A stretch of 47,531 bases of DNA from positions 1-47,531 of the forward strand of contig JAAYCM010000058.1 of the NCBI GenBank assembly GCA_012729765.1, written 5' to 3'. Below the pieces are notes generated by a model, which had not been told where the DNA came from, did not search any database, and worked only from the letters and a program-made list of their open reading frames with translations. Numbering within the stretch: the first letter of the stretch is position 1; each line of letters opens with the position of its first letter. This DNA is from Chloroflexota bacterium. Lineage in GTDB: Bacteria; Chloroflexota; Anaerolineae; Aggregatilineales; Aggregatilineaceae. Positions 32,633 to 41,268 of this stretch are shown here, piece after piece. The position numbers and the translations under genes were made by a program.

Positions 32633-32660
32633 AAAAAGGGGCCGAGTACCCCTCGACCCC
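32633..32660 (-). terminator. Rho-independent terminator of the Ser/Thr kinase gene
   Basis: On the minus strand GGGGTCGAG / CTCGGCCCC (one G-U pair) with a five-base loop, followed by TTTTT (32637-32633), about 43 bases after the kinase stop. Confidence 0.75.
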
Positions 32661-32702
32661 TGCTCCGTCTGTATCGACAAGCACCGGCCCAGCCGGTCGG
32701 CG

Positions 32703-34847
32703 CTAGTCGTATATCCCGTAGCCGGAACTGCGATTCTCGGCCTCTTCGGAATCCGGCGCGGCAGACTGCTGCTCCGGTTCGGCCACCGGCAGGACGGGCA
32801 TGCTGCCCATCGCCAGCGCATACTGGTAGACCGTCTCGGCCCCGCCCTCGCCCGCGACCGGCTCGACCACACCGTCACCGTCAGCATCCTCACCGCTCAG
32901 AAACAGGTTGGTCAGCCGCACGATCTCCTGCGCCTGTTCGGCGCTGGTCTCGCCTTCTCCGGTTGCGACCGCCAGTGCCAGATCGCGCAACTCAGCCGCC
33001 CACCCGCCGAGATTCTGCGCGGCGGCTTCCAGATAGGCGGCATTAGTCTTGATCCACTCGGTCGCGGTCGCGGTTCCGGCGGAGTAGCGCGCGTGCTCGA
33101 TCGTGCCCTGGATATACCCCGTTCCTCCCGCGCTCGGCAGCACGCCAAACCCGTCGCTCGGATCGGATACCGTCCCGTCGCCGTCCAGGTCGCCGTAGTT
33201 CGCGCCGCCCTGCCCCTCGATGATATTGACCAGCGCCTCGGCCTGCCGCCGGACCTCGACCACATCCCCGTTTTCTGCGCCCTCGAACAGCGCGACAGTG
33301 GCGGCATACATCAGATCGGCGTCGTGCATCAGGCCCAGCGTCAGCCCGGTACTGTCAGGTGCGCCATCGAACGCGACCACCAAGTGCCGGATGTGCATCA
33401 GCGCTTCGTCGGGCACCGCCCCCGCATACGCGACTCGATTGGTCGGCAGCGGGTTGGAGTCCGGGTTTGGCTCGACCGTGATCTCGAACTCGCCAAATCC
33501 GGCCATCAGGTTTTCGCCCTCTTCAGACTCGAAGGTCAGCGCGCCCACGCCTGACTCGTCTACGTCCAGTGTTCCGAGACTGCGCCGCGTCTCGCCGCCC
33601 AGCAGCCAGGCTTCATACAGGCTATCGGCGGACAGCGGCACCAGGCCGGAGACTTCGAGCCGCACCTGGTTAACCTCGGCGGAGCCATCCGCCCAATGCA
33701 GCATTCCCCGGCTGCTCGGCACGGCTGCATTTTCCTGCCCTTCAGCGCCGATCACGGTTGGAGGCTCGTCTTCATCCGTCAGGGTTAGGACCGTCAGCAC
33801 CGCCGCCGTCCCCAGCAGGATCGCCAGCACCGCCGCCACGATCAGGAGCATCGGTCTGCGAGACTGCCGCTTCCCGGCATCCATCCGGACCTGCGGCTTC
33901 ATCGGTCCCCGCCCGACCGACGACTGCACCCCCAGCGGCGGCGTCGAAGGGATCAGCAGCGCCTCAGCCGGGGTGATCGGCATCCGCAGCACGGCGCGCA
34001 GGTCCAGCGCCAGCTCGCCCGCAGACTGGTAGCGCTCGCGGCGATCTTTCGCCAGTGCGTGCAGGATCACCCGCTCGACCCCCGGTTCGACTTCGGGCAT
34101 GGGGGGTGGCGGCTCGGTGATATGCTTGATCAGCGTCGCCGCGACCGTATCGGATTCGGAGTCGAACGGCAGGCGGTTGGTGAGCATCTCGTAGAGCATG
34201 ATGCCCAGCGAGTAGATATCCGAGCGGGCATCCACTGTCTCGCCGCTGACCTGTTCGGGACTCATATAGGCGGGCGTGCCGACGATCATCCCGGAAGCAG
34301 TCTGCACGGTTGCGTTCGCCATGCGCGCTACCCCGAAATCGGTCAGGACCGGCAGCACGTCGTCCGGCAGCGGCAGCTTCATCTCGACCGGGCCATTTTC
34401 GCGGCGCAGCAGCACATTCGAGGGCTTGACGTCGCGGTGAACAATCCCGCGCGCGTGGGCGTAATCGAGCGCCGCGCAGATATACGTTGCCAGCCGGGCT
34501 GCGGACTGGGGCGGCATCGGGCGCTTCATGCGCCGCAGCACCGACAGGTAATCCGCCAACGAGGGGCCTTCGAGCAGCTCCATAATGATATAGGGCTGGT
34601 CTTCCACCACGTCGAAGTCGAAAACCTGGATGACATTGGGGTGGCGCATCGCGGCGACAGCCTGTGCCTCGCTGCGAAAACGCGCCAGGACGGTGTCATC
34701 TCCCGACAGATGCCCATGCAGAATCTTCACAGCGACCGGGCGATTGAGCGTGGTATGCCGCCCCATATAGACTTCGGCCATACCGCCCCGCCCCAGGAGC
34801 TTTTGAATCTCGACTTTCGAAAGTGTGCGCCCGATCCAGCCTGCCAT
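32703..34847 (-). CDS. Transmembrane Ser/Thr protein kinase with RskA-like ectodomain and EF-hand-like loops
   Basis: 714 residues. The kinase domain (about 8-275) has LGRGGMAEVY, VAVKIL, HRDVKPSNVLL, a longer insertion, DFGVA, GTPAYMSPEQ and DIYSLG. A linker and one membrane segment (RPMLLIVAAVLAILLGTAAV, about 335-355) lead to an extracytoplasmic part. Residues about 375-485 resemble the anti-sigma-K (RskA) C-terminal domain (LHWADGSAE, SLYEAWLLGGETRRSLGTLD, ITVEPNPDSNPLPTNRVAYAG). Two DxDxDG loops follow (DLDGDGTVSD near 560, DADGDGVVEP near 655) that could bind calcium. GGAGG 7 bases before the ATG at 34847 sets the start. It probably senses an external condition, but its phosphorylation targets are unknown. 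Confidence 0.88.
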   Translation of the reverse strand: MAGWIGRTLSKVEIQKLLGRGGMAEVYMGRHTTLNRPVAVKILHGHLSGDDTVLARFRSEAQAVAAMRHPNVIQVFDFDVVEDQPYIIMELLEGPSLADYLSVLRRMKRPMPPQSAARLATYICAALDYAHARGIVHRDVKPSNVLLRRENGPVEMKLPLPDDVLPVLTDFGVARMANATVQTASGMIVGTPAYMSPEQVSGETVDARSDIYSLGIMLYEMLTNRLPFDSESDTVAATLIKHITEPPPPMPEVEPGVERVILHALAKDRRERYQSAGELALDLRAVLRMPITPAEALLIPSTPPLGVQSSVGRGPMKPQVRMDAGKRQSRRPMLLIVAAVLAILLGTAAVLTVLTLTDEDEPPTVIGAEGQENAAVPSSRGMLHWADGSAEVNQVRLEVSGLVPLSADSLYEAWLLGGETRRSLGTLDVDESGVGALTFESEEGENLMAGFGEFEITVEPNPDSNPLPTNRVAYAGAVPDEALMHIRHLVVAFDGAPDSTGLTLGLMHDADLMYAATVALFEGAENGDVVEVRRQAEALVNIIEGQGGANYGDLDGDGTVSDPSDGFGVLPSAGGTGYIQGTIEHARYSAGTATATEWIKTNAAYLEAAAQNLGGWAAELRDLALAVATGEGETSAEQAQEIVRLTNLFLSGEDADGDGVVEPVAGEGGAETVYQYALAMGSMPVLPVAEPEQQSAAPDSEEAENRSSGYGIYD

Positions 34848-35216
34848 TGTGCGCCTCCAGGTCGTCCTACCCTCACCGGGCATCAAACCAGCGCGCCGCA
34901 CAGGGCCGCCATTCGCCGCCCTGTAAGCGCCATCCTAAATCGACACAAGCCCAGATTCTCTCATAAATTTATCGGTGGTTGAGAGCAAGCGGGACGCGGC
35001 GGAATAAAAAAGCAAAAATCCTATAAATTGTATTGTACCTGTAACCGTTAGCCGCGCAAACCCTCTTCATTAACTGATTACGCGAGGAAGTGTGCTTTTG
35101 GATGAAGTCGCCCAAGGTGCGTGCTGCCAGGGTGATGTATAATGGTACAGCAATAACGGTTTTCAAACCTTGTTCGCTGGCAACTGGAACGCTGTGAGAG
35201 ATATGAAGTATTGGCT
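34848..35216. other. Divergent intergenic region between the kinase and the unknown 301-residue protein
   Basis: 369 bases, clearly lower in GC than the flanking genes. It contains a candidate kinase promoter on the minus strand (-35 TTGCGC 35059-35054, spacer 16, -10 TACAAT 35037-35032) and a consensus -10 on the plus strand (35138-35143). I see no gene, repeat or stable RNA in it. Confidence 0.5.
35138..35143 (+). promoter_or_regulatory. Consensus -10 (TATAAT) upstream of the unknown 301-residue protein
   Basis: TATAAT lies 73 bases before the ATG at 35217. No good -35 hexamer is visible at the normal distance. Confidence 0.35.
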
Positions 35217-36122
35217 ATGAATCGGGATAATGTAATTCTGGACCCTGGCGATCTGGAAGGTACGCTCCGCCGGCTGGCACTTGCCTACGATCTCACCCCG
35301 GATGTGCTCGAAATGGTCGCGCAGGTGCTCGCGATCTATCCGTGCTCGGCCCGCGTGCGCTACGACGAAGCGGCGGCCCTGCTCTACCAGGGTATCTCGC
35401 TGACCGACAAATTCACCTTCAACATCGAAACCGACGATCTGATCGTCTTCGACGACTCGCCTGAAACGCTGATCGACGCGCTGATCGAGATGGCGATGTA
35501 CCTCACCGGCTTCAGCACCATGCTCGGCAACGAAGAGGAATGGGTGGTCGAGTTTACGGCTGGCGCCTGGAAGCTGGTCCGCAACCAGATCAAGCGCCGC
35601 CTGGACCTTCCCGTGAGTGACGAGCCGCGCGCGATCGTGGGGCAGCCCCCCAAAGCGACCGGCCCCAGCGCCGGCGATCCTTACCCGTTCCGCCGGCTGG
35701 TGTCACAGTATCACCTCGGCTCGTTCTATCAGATGGTCGTGCTGGCCGCCCGCCACGACGTGCAGGTTTACTTCCCGCCGGAAACGCATCCGAAGGTGCT
35801 CGCGGTGTATGTCTATATGCGGCGCACCATGCAGGAAGTCGCCCAAAGTCTCGACATCCCCGACTATCAGGAGTTTAACCAGCGTCTGATCCAGGCCGTC
35901 CAACGCCTGCACCACCTGTTCGATCCGGCCAACCTGCCCCCACCAGGAGCCGAAGGAACCCAGCATCTACACCAGCTTCCCGCCCCGCGTGACGAATCCG
36001 GCCCCAAGGGGCTGCTCTTGCCCCGCGTGCAGTCACCCACGCACGATGCACCCCAGTCCGAAAAACACGACCCCTTTGCCGCCTTCATCGAGGAGCTGTT
36101 CGCAGACGAGGACGAGGATTAA
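35217..36122 (+). CDS. Unrecognised cytoplasmic protein, 301 residues
   Basis: I do not recognise a family. There is no signal peptide or membrane segment. The N-terminal 130 residues look like a mixed alpha/beta domain with many acidic residues (NVILDPGDLEGTLRRLALAY, NIETDDLIVFDDSPETLID, NEEEWVVEFTAGAWKLV). The second part (about 155-240) is helical with PFRRLVSQYHLGSFYQMVV and VYVYMRRTMQEVAQSLDIPD. The last 60 residues are Pro-rich and end in an acidic tail (EELFADEDED), which often marks a protein-interaction tail. GC-rich codon use matches its neighbours, so it is a real gene. The start is unsure: ATG 35217 or an in-frame TTG at 35211. It stands between the divergent kinase gene and the MarR operon. 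Confidence 0.7.
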   Translation: MNRDNVILDPGDLEGTLRRLALAYDLTPDVLEMVAQVLAIYPCSARVRYDEAAALLYQGISLTDKFTFNIETDDLIVFDDSPETLIDALIEMAMYLTGFSTMLGNEEEWVVEFTAGAWKLVRNQIKRRLDLPVSDEPRAIVGQPPKATGPSAGDPYPFRRLVSQYHLGSFYQMVVLAARHDVQVYFPPETHPKVLAVYVYMRRTMQEVAQSLDIPDYQEFNQRLIQAVQRLHHLFDPANLPPPGAEGTQHLHQLPAPRDESGPKGLLLPRVQSPTHDAPQSEKHDPFAAFIEELFADEDED

Positions 36123-36179
36123 GGGAGCCGGTTCGATTCGCCCCTGCCGCCAGCACCACTTTTTCCTAGCAAAAATCCC

Positions 36180-36208
36180 TTGACAATATCACTTCTACGG
36201 CATATAGT
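36180..36208 (+). promoter_or_regulatory. Strong promoter of the MarR-ABC exporter operon
   Basis: The -35 is a perfect TTGACA (36180-36185) and the -10 is TATAGT (36203-36208), with a 17-base spacer. It is the best sigma-70 promoter in the window. Confidence 0.75.
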
Positions 36209-36216
36209 TCTACGGC
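36193..36216 (+). repeat. Direct repeat TTCTACGGC on both sides of the -10 of the marR promoter
   Basis: TTCTACGGC occurs at 36193-36201 and 36208-36216, 15 bases apart start to start, flanking the -10. This position fits an operator for the MarR protein, though MarR sites are more often palindromic. Confidence 0.45.
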
Positions 36217-36237
36217 GTACTATTTCCAGGAGCGGAT

Positions 36238-36849
36238 ATGTGTCAGGATCGTGCATCCCATCGCCCGGCAGAACTGGATACCTTGATGGCGTCCATCTTT
36301 GGCTTAGACGATCTGACTCCGCTGCACCTGTTCCGCCATCTTTATTTCATTACCAACCTGTTCGGCCAGATCACCGGCGACTACCGTAAGGAAGGGCGTA
36401 TTTCGGCGGCGCGGATGCGGCTGTTGATGCGTCTGGAGATCGGCCAGGAGCTTGGCGAGGAAGAGGGCCTCTCACCCAGCGATCTGAGCCAATACCTGGG
36501 CGTGAGCCGCAACACGGTCAGTGCGCTGCTCAACGGCCTGGAAGAACAGGGGTTGGTCGAGCGCCATCTGCACCCGACCGACCGCCGCCAGTTCCTGATC
36601 CGCATCACGCCTGTGGGCAAAGCCCGACTGCACGAGCACGCGCCTCAGTTCGCGGCATTCGTCAACAGCCTGTTCGGCGATCTATCGGCGGACGAGCAGC
36701 AAGCGCTGCTGGCCCTGCTCGACAAGTTGTTTACCTATCTGGTCCAACGGGCGCAGGCGATGGGGCTGGAAGTCTTCGCCGCATCCTCTGCTCACCTGGA
36801 AACCACATCAATGCAGAGTGAGGACAGCAGCATTGACAAAGCAGACTGA
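36238..36849 (+). CDS. MarR-family transcriptional regulator
   Basis: 203 residues, longer than the usual 140-160 through N- and C-terminal extensions. The winged helix reads SPSDLSQYLGVSRNTVSALLNGLEEQGLVERHLHPTDRRQFLIRITPVG, with the recognition helix near VSRNTVSALLNGLEE and the wing at PTDRRQ. The flanking helices form the dimer region. MarR proteins repress drug efflux genes and release DNA on ligand binding, and the two exporter genes follow directly. AGGAG 6 bases before the ATG decides the start. The promoter carries a 9-base direct repeat that may be its own operator. Confidence 0.9.
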   Translation: MCQDRASHRPAELDTLMASIFGLDDLTPLHLFRHLYFITNLFGQITGDYRKEGRISAARMRLLMRLEIGQELGEEEGLSPSDLSQYLGVSRNTVSALLNGLEEQGLVERHLHPTDRRQFLIRITPVGKARLHEHAPQFAAFVNSLFGDLSADEQQALLALLDKLFTYLVQRAQAMGLEVFAASSAHLETTSMQSEDSSIDKAD

Positions 36850-38764
36850 CAACCAACGCCCAAAGCGTGAAGGGCCGGGGCGCGAAGGCTTCAGGCACCT
36901 GGGGCGCGCGCTCGGCTACCTGACGCATTACCGCAAAGTAGCCGTCATTGCCTATCTCGCGCTGTTCATTGCCACCGGCGCACAGTTGATGGTGCCCCGG
37001 TTGGTGAGCCGCATCATCGACAGCATCATCGACGGCGTGGTCGCCAACCGCGTGATCGAGCTGCCCGCCGCCGCCCAGGCCCAGGTCGCCGCCGCGCAGG
37101 GCACGACGGTGGACCAGTTCCGGCTGGATGCCAGCGGCGCGGAAAACGCTATCATCGCCGCCTGCGTCGCAATCGTGATCTTCGCGCTGTCGCGCGGCCT
37201 GTTTTCCTTCGTGCAAGGCTATATGGCCGAGCGCCTGTCGCAGAGCATCGCCTTCGACTTCCGTAACGAATTGTTCGCCAAGATTCAGCGGCTCTCGTTC
37301 AGCTACCACGACACCAACCAGACCGGCCAGTTGATGATCCGCGCCACCGACGACGTTGAAAAGGTGCGCATGTTCATCGGCCAGGGCTTGCTCCTCTCGC
37401 TGCAAGCGCTGGTGATGCTGGTTGGGACGCTGATCATCCTGCTGACGACCAACTTCCGGCTGACCCTGGTCGCGCTGCCGGTGCTGCCGCTGGCGCTGAT
37501 CGCGTTCATGGTGTTCGGCGCACTGTCACAGCCGTTGTTCACCCGGCTTCAGATCAAACTCTCGGCGCTGAATACCATTTTGCAGGAGAATCTGGCCGGG
37601 ATTCGCGTGGTCAAAGCCTCCACCAGCGAGCGGCGCGAGCAGCAGCGGTTCGAGCGCTCCGCCGAGGATCTGCTGCGCCAGCATCTCCGCATCAGCACGA
37701 TCTTCGCGCTGATCTTCCCGCTCACGTTTCTGATTGCCAACCTGGGCCAGGCCGCCGTGCTCTATGCCGGCAGCTTCCAGATTCTCGACAACACCCTGAC
37801 GCTCGGCCAGTGGCAGGAGTTCAGCCTGTATCTGGCGTATGTCTTCTTCCCGCTGGGCCAGTTCGGCTTCATCATCTCGCTGATGTCGCAGGCCGCCGCG
37901 TCGTCTACACGCATCTTCGAGATTCTGGACGCGCGTAACGAGGTCGAGAACAAGCCCGACGCGCTGGAGCTTGAGACGGTCGAGGGTCACGTCGAGTTCA
38001 AGGATGTTTCGTTCCGCTACTTCAAGAGCGGCGAGTTCGTGCTCAAAGATGTCTCGTTCGCGGCGGAGCCGGGCCAGACGATCGCGCTGCTCGGCGCGAC
38101 CGGCAGCGGCAAGACCACGATCATCAACCTGCTGCCGCGCTTCTATGACGCCTCCGAGGGGCAGGTCTTGATCGACGGGCACGACGTGCGCGACGTGACG
38201 CTCAACAGTCTGCGCTCGAACATCGGGATCGTGCTCCAGGAGACGACGCTGTTCACCGGCACCATCCGCGACAATATCGCCTTTGGGCGTCCCGACGCGA
38301 CCATGGACGAGGTGATCGCCGCCGCCCAGGCCGCCGCCGCGCATGACTTCATCCTGTCGTTCCCCGAAGGCTACGACACGCCGGTCGGCGAGCGCGGCAC
38401 GACACTCAGCGGCGGGCAGAAGCAGCGCATCGCCATCGCGCGCGCCCTGCTCCTCAACCCGCACATCCTGATCCTGGACGACTCGACCAGCAGCGTGGAC
38501 CTGGCGACCGAGTACCAGATTCAGAAGGCGCTCGACCGGCTGATGCAGGGCCGCACCAGCTTCGTGATCGCGCAGCGCATCAGTACCGTGCTCAACGCCG
38601 ATCAAATCCTGGTGCTGGACCAGGGCCGCATCGTGGCGCGCGGCACGCATGAAGAGCTGATGGAAAACAGCCCGATCTACGTGGAAATCTACAACTCACA
38701 GCTCGTGGAAGACGCCGCCCAACAGGGCGAAGCGTCATCCGTCGAAGAGGAGGTGCTGCCATGA
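36833..38764 (+). CDS. Heterodimeric ABC exporter subunit 1 (degenerate ATPase site)
   Basis: 643 residues: six membrane segments (about 30-320) and one nucleotide-binding domain. Walker A is GATGSGKTT and the signature is LSGGQKQR. Walker B ends ILDDS instead of ILDE, so the catalytic Glu is Asp, and the switch motif is IAQRIST, with Gln for His. This is the pattern of the non-hydrolysing half of BmrC/BmrD or TM287/288-like exporters. The long first external loop (ELPAAAQAQVAAAQGTT) is unusual. The start is taken as TTG 36833 with GAGG 9 bases upstream; a GTG at 36818 is also in frame. It overlaps the MarR gene and, by 4 bases, the second subunit. Confidence 0.88.
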   Translation: MTKQTDNQRPKREGPGREGFRHLGRALGYLTHYRKVAVIAYLALFIATGAQLMVPRLVSRIIDSIIDGVVANRVIELPAAAQAQVAAAQGTTVDQFRLDASGAENAIIAACVAIVIFALSRGLFSFVQGYMAERLSQSIAFDFRNELFAKIQRLSFSYHDTNQTGQLMIRATDDVEKVRMFIGQGLLLSLQALVMLVGTLIILLTTNFRLTLVALPVLPLALIAFMVFGALSQPLFTRLQIKLSALNTILQENLAGIRVVKASTSERREQQRFERSAEDLLRQHLRISTIFALIFPLTFLIANLGQAAVLYAGSFQILDNTLTLGQWQEFSLYLAYVFFPLGQFGFIISLMSQAAASSTRIFEILDARNEVENKPDALELETVEGHVEFKDVSFRYFKSGEFVLKDVSFAAEPGQTIALLGATGSGKTTIINLLPRFYDASEGQVLIDGHDVRDVTLNSLRSNIGIVLQETTLFTGTIRDNIAFGRPDATMDEVIAAAQAAAAHDFILSFPEGYDTPVGERGTTLSGGQKQRIAIARALLLNPHILILDDSTSSVDLATEYQIQKALDRLMQGRTSFVIAQRISTVLNADQILVLDQGRIVARGTHEELMENSPIYVEIYNSQLVEDAAQQGEASSVEEEVLP

Positions 38765-40713
38765 TGGATCGGCGGCATATATTCGATGTTGAATCAAGCA
38801 AGCCGCGCAGTGTTGGCCCAACGCTCCGCCGCTTCCAGCGTTACTTCCGGCCCTACTGGCCACACCTGCTCGTGGTGCTGGCGCTGGCCGTGTTCAGCAC
38901 GTGGACCTATGTGCTGGCGCCCGACCTGATCGGGCAGGTGGTGGACTGCTACCTGACGCCGAACGCCGGGGCGGATGCCAGCGCGCTCATGGGCGGGGGT
39001 GAGGCCGCCGAAGCCAACTGCTGGTACGCCGACGACACCGCCAACCTGTCCCGCTCGGAGGCGGTCTCCGGCATCCGCGAGATAATATTGGTGCTGGTCG
39101 GGCTGTTCCTGGCCGGGGCGGTGGCGACCGGGTTGCAGTTCTACACAATGCGCTATGCCGGGCTGCACGTGCTCAACCGGCTGCGGATCGAGGTGTTCCA
39201 GCACATTCACCGCCTCAGCCTGAGCTACTACGCGCGGCACGAGGCCGGCGACATCATGAGCCGGATCACCAACGACACCGATACCGTGCAGCAGGCGGTC
39301 AACTTCGCCCTGGTGCAGGTCGCGCGCGGCGGGATCCATATTATCTGGCTGTTCTATGCCATGTTCAGCCGCAGTGTGCCGCTGGCCCTGCTCGCCATGA
39401 CGACTGTTCCGTTCATGGTGCTGGCAACGATCTGGTTTTCGCGGCAGGCACGCAAAGCATTCCGCCGCGCCCGCCGCGAGATCGGAGAGGTAAACGCCGA
39501 TTTGCAGGAACATATCGCCGGGGTGCGCGAGGCCCAGGCTTTCACCCGCGAGGATGAGAACATCGAGCGCTTCCGGGCCGCCAACGCCGCCAACCGCGAC
39601 GCGAACATTCGCGCAGTCGCCTTCACCAGCGCGCTGGCCCCCGCCCTCGAAGCGCTCGGCTACATCTCGATTGTGATCGTGGCCGGTGTGGGCGGCGTCC
39701 TGATGGTGCGCAACCAGGACCTCTTCGGCAGCTTGATCTCGCTCGGCCTGATCGTGACCTTCATCTCCTACACGCAGCAGTTCAACCAGCCGATCCAGAT
39801 GATCGCCACGCTGTGGACCAATATCCAGAGCGCAATCGCCGGGGCCGAGCGCATCTTCGACTTCCTCGATCAGGTTCCCGATGTGCAGGACAAGCCCGGC
39901 GCGATCGAGATGCCGCCGATCGAGGGGCATGTCGAGCTGCGCGACGTGTGGATGCGCTACATCGAGGACGACCCGGTCTTGCAAGGCGTCAGCCTGGCAG
40001 CGCAGCCCGGCCAGACAATCGCGCTGGTGGGGCCGACCGGCGCGGGCAAGACCACGATCATCAATCTGCTGCCGCGTTTCTACGATGTGGACGCCGGCGC
40101 GGTGCTGATCGACGGGCACGACGTGCGCGATGTGACGCGCGAGAGCCTGCGCCGCCAGATCGGGCTGGTGCTGCAAGACACGTTCCTCTTCAGCGACACG
40201 GTGATGAACAACATCCGCTACGGGCGGCCCGATGCCACCGACGAAGAAGTGATCGCCGCCGCCCGGCTGGCCCACGCCGACAGTTTTATCAACACCCTGC
40301 CCCAGGGCTACGAGACGATATTGGGCGAGCGTGGCAGCGGTCTGAGCCAGGGCCAGCGCCAGCTTCTCGCCATCGCCCGCGCGGCGCTGTCCAACCCCCG
40401 CCTGCTCATTCTGGACGAGGCCACCAGCAGTGTCGATACCCGCACCGAGCGGCTGATCCAGCGCGCGATGGAAGACCTGATGCAGGGGCGCACGTCCTTC
40501 GTGATCGCTCACCGGCTGAGCACGATCCGCAGCGCCGATCAGGTCTTTGTGATCCACGATGGCAAAATCGTCGAGCGGGGCACACATACCGAGCTGCTGA
40601 ACGCTAAGGGGTTCTATCACGATCTGTATATGAGCCAGTTCCGCCGCGAAGCGCCGGAGCCAGCCTCACCCAACGGGCGCGAGGCCGAGAGCGCCATCCG
40701 CGCATCATCCTAG
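38761..40713 (+). CDS. Heterodimeric ABC exporter subunit 2 (catalytic ATPase site)
   Basis: 650 residues: six membrane segments and a nucleotide-binding domain with Walker A GPTGAGKTT, Walker B LLILDEATSSVD with the catalytic Glu, and switch IAHRLST with its His. Its signature is LSQGQRQL rather than LSGGQ. In the dimer that altered signature would face the Walker motifs of subunit 1, so all the degenerate features fall in one of the two ATP sites. The first external loop is long and contains two cysteines (DCYLTPNAG, ANCWYADD). The start overlaps the upstream stop (ATGATG), so the subunits are coupled. Drug or lipid export is the usual role; the substrate is unknown. Confidence 0.9.
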   Translation: MMDRRHIFDVESSKPRSVGPTLRRFQRYFRPYWPHLLVVLALAVFSTWTYVLAPDLIGQVVDCYLTPNAGADASALMGGGEAAEANCWYADDTANLSRSEAVSGIREIILVLVGLFLAGAVATGLQFYTMRYAGLHVLNRLRIEVFQHIHRLSLSYYARHEAGDIMSRITNDTDTVQQAVNFALVQVARGGIHIIWLFYAMFSRSVPLALLAMTTVPFMVLATIWFSRQARKAFRRARREIGEVNADLQEHIAGVREAQAFTREDENIERFRAANAANRDANIRAVAFTSALAPALEALGYISIVIVAGVGGVLMVRNQDLFGSLISLGLIVTFISYTQQFNQPIQMIATLWTNIQSAIAGAERIFDFLDQVPDVQDKPGAIEMPPIEGHVELRDVWMRYIEDDPVLQGVSLAAQPGQTIALVGPTGAGKTTIINLLPRFYDVDAGAVLIDGHDVRDVTRESLRRQIGLVLQDTFLFSDTVMNNIRYGRPDATDEEVIAAARLAHADSFINTLPQGYETILGERGSGLSQGQRQLLAIARAALSNPRLLILDEATSSVDTRTERLIQRAMEDLMQGRTSFVIAHRLSTIRSADQVFVIHDGKIVERGTHTELLNAKGFYHDLYMSQFRREAPEPASPNGREAESAIRASS

Positions 40714-40724
40714 CCCGAATCATA

Positions 40725-40760
40725 CCGCCCAGGCAGGGCTGCGCGGCTCTGTCTGGGCGG
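40725..40760. terminator. Hairpin between the convergent exporter and DUF4177-like genes
   Basis: CCGCCCAGGCAG (40725-40736) pairs with CTGTCTGGGCGG (40749-40760) apart from one weak pair. It lacks a U-run on either strand but lies between convergent genes, where a shared terminator is expected. Confidence 0.5.
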
Positions 40761-40777
40761 ATGTTCCTTCCGTAGTT

Positions 40778-41071
40778 TTATGCCTCGTCCGTGCAGGGCC
40801 GCTTGAAGACGCAGAAATATGTATGGGTCCAGGGCCGCATCGATGTCCCCTCGCTGCTGCCCACACAGACATCCATATTGCTCCCGGCCAGCACCGGCTC
40901 CATATGGACCAGCTCCCAGCCATCGTCGCCCAGTGCATCCAGCTCCGGGATCAGGGCGCGCGGGTCATATTTCGGCGCTTCGGCGGCATCGGGGAACATG
41001 GCGATGAAGTCCCGCTTCTGGAGATTCACATCCGCTTCCAGGAACGTCGTGTAGTATTCCCACCGTTGCAT
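40778..41071 (-). CDS. DUF4177-like small protein
   Basis: 97 residues. It begins MQRWEYYTTFLEADV and contains LDALGDDGWELVHMEP, matching the small DUF4177-type pattern (start with xxWEYK, then LGxxGWELV). The C-terminal THTYFCVFKRP fits the final strand of that fold. Between the two is an insertion with IAMFPDAAEAPKYDPRALIP. The start at 41071 follows AGGAG by 9 bases; the upstream in-frame TTG at 41113 has no site. No enzymatic function is known for the family. It converges on the exporter genes. Confidence 0.75.
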   Translation of the reverse strand: MQRWEYYTTFLEADVNLQKRDFIAMFPDAAEAPKYDPRALIPELDALGDDGWELVHMEPVLAGSNMDVCVGSSEGTSMRPWTHTYFCVFKRPCTDEA

Positions 41072-41268
41072 CAATCTGTTCTCCTGATCATGTTGTGCTG
41101 AAACAGTCCTCAATCACCTATACGCATTCTGGCCCTAAATCGTCGCCACAATGCCAGGTTGTCAGTGCAGTCTTTCACATTTCTTTGACAAAAAATTGAT
41201 CGCTTCTTAATCGGATTTAAGCTAAGATTAGCGTTAACAGTTCCATTCTCAATGCGTGAGCCACAGCC

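Noticed and set aside
35217..36122. Identification as the condensin subunit ScpA, suggested by length and the acidic helical character
   Set aside because: None of the expected ScpA terminal motifs could be found.
41185..41228. Promoter for the small Cys protein from TTGACA at 41185-41190
   Set aside because: No acceptable -10 lies 16-18 bases downstream; the nearby TAAGAT is too far away.
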